Below are positions 5,715 through 8,352 of a stretch of 8,352 bases of DNA, in pieces (position 1 is the stretch's first letter; every line of letters starts with the position of its first letter). Origin of the DNA: Bacteroidales bacterium (lineage in GTDB: Bacteria > Bacteroidota > Bacteroidia > Bacteroidales > VadinHA17); NCBI GenBank assembly GCA_025455535.1, contig JALOMM010000124.1, forward strand, positions 1 to 8,352, read 5' to 3'. Position numbers and translations under genes: made by a program. Below the pieces are notes generated by a model, which worked only from the letters and a program-made list of their open reading frames with translations, ran no database searches and was not told where the DNA came from.

Positions 5715-6605
5715 ATGAAGAGAGATACCATGGCTCCCAGGATCATTATCAGCACCCTTCTGCTGGTGTTGTTCTGCCATGTATCTGCACAAACAGTCTC
5801 CGATACAATTGCTTCAGACACTGTTTCAACCCCAGGCCGGAAAGAGAGTATTCACTCACTTTACGGCGGTGCCGGAATGGGCAGCAATATGATCTATCTT
5901 GGTTATACATTGAGCCAGGACAGGCCATTCGGATACGGATATATTTCTTACGGACTCAAAGACAAACTCTATTTCTCTGCAACAGGCTACACACTGAGCG
6001 ATCTTTCTCCGTTCATCGCCTATTACAGTCTCGACATGAGTTTTGCCCACACCTTCAATTCCTGGTTTGACATAAGCCTCAGCCTATCGAGATATAATGT
6101 ACAGGAATCTCTAAAGGATACCCTGTTCAACAGTTTCTCCTATGCCGATGCGACACTCGGGTTTGACTGGAAGATACTTTATACAAAACTTTCCGTCGGA
6201 GGGGTGCTGGCTGAAGAGAACGGACTATACCTGCAGTTCAGGAATTCGAGGTATTTCGAAACCCCATCCTTTGCAAAAGATAAAGCATATTTTTACTTTG
6301 ATCCGTATGTCAACCTTCTGCTCGGGACAATGTACAGGGTTGATACTTCTGAAACCACAACAGGTGGAGGATGGCAGCCGGGCAATCGTCCCTGGGGAAA
6401 CGGAGGCACAACCACCACCTCAACAGTTATTTCCGACAAGTTCGGTTTCATGGAGCTTGACTTCGGTCTGCCCATCGCCTTCACATATGACTTCTTTACC
6501 ATTGAGGCCGAACCGGGATACATCCTTCCGCTCTATGACGATAACGGAGCTCAGGAGATGAAAGGATTCATCTTTCTGATAAGTGCCTTCTTCAGATTTT
6601 TTTAA
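5715..6605 (+). CDS. Predicted outer-membrane beta-barrel protein, function unknown
   Basis: A 296-residue protein with a signal peptide ending near VSAQ (23-26). Two starts are possible: M1 (5715) and M6 (5730); the second gives a more usual short N-region. After a Ser/Thr/Asp-rich linker (27-45), the mature chain has many alternating hydrophobic/aromatic stretches typical of membrane beta strands, for example YGYISYGLKDKLYFSATGY (74-92), FDISLSLSRY (118-127) and KLSVGGVLAEENGLYLQF (158-175), and it ends FFRFF with a C-terminal Phe, the usual barrel-assembly signal. A Gly/Thr/Trp-rich segment at about 211-238 (TTTGGGWQPGNRPWGNGG) looks like a long flexible loop between strands. No enzymatic motif is seen. 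It follows the small secreted protein by 21 nt and precedes the response regulator by 9 nt, so all are probably co-transcribed. Beta-barrel assignment is inference from pattern; family is not recognised. Confidence 0.8.
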   Translation: MKRDTMAPRIIISTLLLVLFCHVSAQTVSDTIASDTVSTPGRKESIHSLYGGAGMGSNMIYLGYTLSQDRPFGYGYISYGLKDKLYFSATGYTLSDLSPFIAYYSLDMSFAHTFNSWFDISLSLSRYNVQESLKDTLFNSFSYADATLGFDWKILYTKLSVGGVLAEENGLYLQFRNSRYFETPSFAKDKAYFYFDPYVNLLLGTMYRVDTSETTTGGGWQPGNRPWGNGGTTTTSTVISDKFGFMELDFGLPIAFTYDFFTIEAEPGYILPLYDDNGAQEMKGFIFLISAFFRFF

Positions 6606-6614
6606 CTTTGAGCT

Positions 6615-7295
6615 ATGAACGTTCTCATCGTTGAAGACGAGAAGAGTCTCGCCCGCGAGATAGAAGCATATCTCAGGAAAGAGAACTTCCTGTGCGATAT
6701 GGCTTTTACCGGAACGGAGGCATCAGAAAAGATAGCAATCAACCTGTATGACTTTGTCCTTCTTGACCTGGGTCTTCCCGATTATGACGGCCTTGACCTT
6801 ATCAGGGAGGCAAGAAAGAATAACATTGATGTTTCATTTATCATCATTACTGCCCGCGGTGCAGTCGAAGACAGGGTCAGGGGACTTGACCTCGGTGCCG
6901 ATGACTACCTCCCGAAACCTTTTGCCCTGGTTGAGCTCCACTCACGCCTGATGGCGGTGGCGAGAAGAAAATTCAAGATCACAGACGCCGACATAAGCCT
7001 CGGAGAGTTTATTATGGGCGTTCAGGCAAGAAAAATACTGCATCAGGGGAAAGAGGTGGAACTTACAAAGAAGGAATATGACCTCCTCCACTACCTGGTT
7101 ATAAATCACGGCAAGGTGCTCGCACGCCATCAGCTTTATGAGCATATATGGGGGAATACACTTGATGATCAGTACGACAGTAACTTCATTGACGTTCATA
7201 TTAAGAATATCCGCAAGAAGATGAATATGCACGGACCGACGCCATGGCTCGAGACTGTCAGGGGAGTGGGCTACAGGATCAGTACGGAAGAGTAA
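6615..7295 (+). CDS. OmpR/PhoB-family response regulator
   Basis: A 226-residue transcription factor of standard length. The receiver domain (about 1-118) has the acidic pair E7/D8, the phosphoacceptor D51 in VLLDLGLPDYDG, T79 and K101 in LPKPF, so it should be phosphorylated normally. The C-terminal winged helix (about 128-224) has the typical features ELTKKEYDLLHYL (149-161), the recognition-helix region DSNFIDVHIKNIRKKM (188-203) and VRGVGYR (215-221). It would control genes by binding direct repeats, with the kinase encoded 18 nt downstream as its partner. It starts 9 nt after the barrel gene, without a Shine-Dalgarno. The physical link suggests it senses or controls envelope functions including the two upstream genes, but targets are not visible. 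Domain and family are certain; the signal is unknown. Confidence 0.96.
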   Translation: MNVLIVEDEKSLAREIEAYLRKENFLCDMAFTGTEASEKIAINLYDFVLLDLGLPDYDGLDLIREARKNNIDVSFIIITARGAVEDRVRGLDLGADDYLPKPFALVELHSRLMAVARRKFKITDADISLGEFIMGVQARKILHQGKEVELTKKEYDLLHYLVINHGKVLARHQLYEHIWGNTLDDQYDSNFIDVHIKNIRKKMNMHGPTPWLETVRGVGYRISTEE

Positions 7296-7313
7296 TATTG
7301 ATCCTTCGAAGCC

Positions 7314-8352
7314 ATGAAACTACAGACAAAACTTGCCCTCTTCAACCTCATCTCAAAACTGGTTTTCTCTGCACTTTTCATCGGCTTCCTTCCACTGATA
7401 ATTGAGCGTATCAATACCCTCCAGACAGACAGGGAGCTCATTGACAAGAGGGAAGAGGTGATAAAGCTCATTTCGGAGATCGGACTCGAGCCACTCATAA
7501 CCTCAGAAGCTGAAACCGGCTTCGGCAGCTACAATATCCTGAAGGAGGAATTCATCAGCCTTGAAAGGATTGACCTGGAAGAGGACTGGAACTTCATCGA
7601 GGTAGCCACCAGGATCGTGGACGAAGAGACCATTGATTATCGTGTTCTCAATTATTCGATAAAAATAGACGGACAGACATACCTTCTTGAGATTGGCAAG
7701 AGTCTCTCGAGCATAAGATATGCTGCCAAAAACATCCGCACCGTTATACTGCTCTTTCTTGCTCTCTTTATTGCCGTAACACTGATAACTGACCTCACGT
7801 ACACTGCGCGCATCTTACGGCCTCTCAGGATTATTACCCGGAGGCTCGTGACAACATCATCGCCCTCTCTTGCTGACTACAGTCCGGTTGTCACCACCAC
7901 GAAAGACTTCCGTCAGCTTGACCAGACGCTGCGCGAGCTGATGATGAGGATTGATGAGCTGTTCCGTAAGGAGAAAGAGATAACGGTAAATATTTCGCAC
8001 GAGCTGATGACGCCTGTCTCGGTGCTGCGCAGCAAGCTCGAGAACATGCTCATGAAAAAGGATCTTGATCCGGAGATAGAAACAGGAATAGACGAGTCGC
8101 TGCGTACACTGCACCGTCTCAAGTCACTTATTAACTCCCTGCTGATGATCGCCCGGCTCGAGAGCAGGCAATACCTCAGGGAAGACGAAGTCAGTCTCGA
8201 GGAACTGATAACCGAAATTAAAGGCGAACTGTCACCCATCGCAGCAGATGCGGGGGTAAGGATAACGTCAGACTGCCCAGGCACCTTTATCTTCCGAAAA
8301 GCTAACAGGTCGCTCCTGTTCTCGATGTTCTACAACGTGGTCAATAATGCCA
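7314..8352 (+). CDS. Sensor histidine kinase, 3' end outside window
   Basis: The frame from ATG 7314 is open to the right edge, giving 346 residues; the catalytic ATPase domain is mostly cut off. TM1 is about 12-31 and TM2 about 142-160, flanking a periplasmic sensor region of about 110 residues (32-141) that I do not recognise. A short HAMP-like linker follows (about 161-215). The dimerisation/phosphotransfer domain contains ISHELMTPV with the phosphoacceptor H229, followed by SLINSLLMIARLES (271-284). The sequence ends inside the N-box (FYNVVNNA, 339-346). The H-box has Met where Arg is more common (HELMTP against HELRTP), which some kinases show. It begins 18 nt after the response regulator stop and is its obvious cognate kinase. 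The sensor domain lies in the same compartment as the small secreted protein, making a regulatory link possible but unproven. Confidence 0.93.
   Translation, partial: MKLQTKLALFNLISKLVFSALFIGFLPLIIERINTLQTDRELIDKREEVIKLISEIGLEPLITSEAETGFGSYNILKEEFISLERIDLEEDWNFIEVATRIVDEETIDYRVLNYSIKIDGQTYLLEIGKSLSSIRYAAKNIRTVILLFLALFIAVTLITDLTYTARILRPLRIITRRLVTTSSPSLADYSPVVTTTKDFRQLDQTLRELMMRIDELFRKEKEITVNISHELMTPVSVLRSKLENMLMKKDLDPEIETGIDESLRTLHRLKSLINSLLMIARLESRQYLREDEVSLEELITEIKGELSPIAADAGVRITSDCPGTFIFRKANRSLLFSMFYNVVNNA

Noticed and set aside
6603..6610. TAACTTTG, a match to the TAnnTTTG promoter box just before the response regulator
   Set aside because: It overlaps the stop codon of the barrel gene, has no -33 element, and would start transcription at the ATG itself. 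Such 6-base matches are expected by chance several times in a window of this size.

Overview
The window joins two DNA types of different origin. Positions 1-1255 are the GC-rich right-hand part of an IS21-family insertion sequence, running in from the left edge. Positions 1256-8352 look like chromosome of a Bacteroidota member, probably Bacteroidales-like. Signs of this are a Nudix-type arabinose regulator of the Bacteroides AraR kind, signal peptides ending in a 'xAQ' cleavage site, an outer-membrane protein ending in Phe, start codons mostly without a Shine-Dalgarno sequence, and a TAnnTTTG promoter-like box. Species cannot be fixed from this window.

Layout, left to right: the end of istA (3-335, +) and complete istB (332-1102, +), then a 153-nt IS end with nested repeats that stops at a terminal CA at 1254-1255. 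The IS lies inside a gene for an AraR/NrtR-like Nudix regulator (1724 down to about 1254, -), so the regulator keeps its sugar-sensing domain but loses its DNA-binding domain. Upstream of it on the minus strand are L-arabinose isomerase araA (3232-1721) and a sodium/sugar symporter (4902-3247). The three genes are tightly spaced (14 nt, then a 4-bp ATGA overlap) and read as one arabinose uptake, isomerisation and control operon.

A 416-nt divergent intergenic region (4903-5318) holds several different short tandem repeat arrays, a very AT-rich stretch, a possible promoter box and a hairpin just ahead of the next start codon. To the right is a plus-strand cluster with small gaps: a small secreted low-complexity basic protein (5319-5693), a predicted outer-membrane beta-barrel protein (5715-6605), an OmpR-type response regulator (6615-7295) and a sensor histidine kinase cut by the right edge (7314-8352). 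This looks like an envelope-sensing two-component operon with two uncharacterised exported partners.

The points most worth a second look are the IS disruption of the arabinose regulator, a perfect 18-bp in-frame tandem duplication inside araA next to a conserved motif, the 16-bp-period repeat array in front of the symporter, and the association of the secreted basic protein and barrel with the two-component system. I found no clear evidence for a wholly new defence or mobile system.
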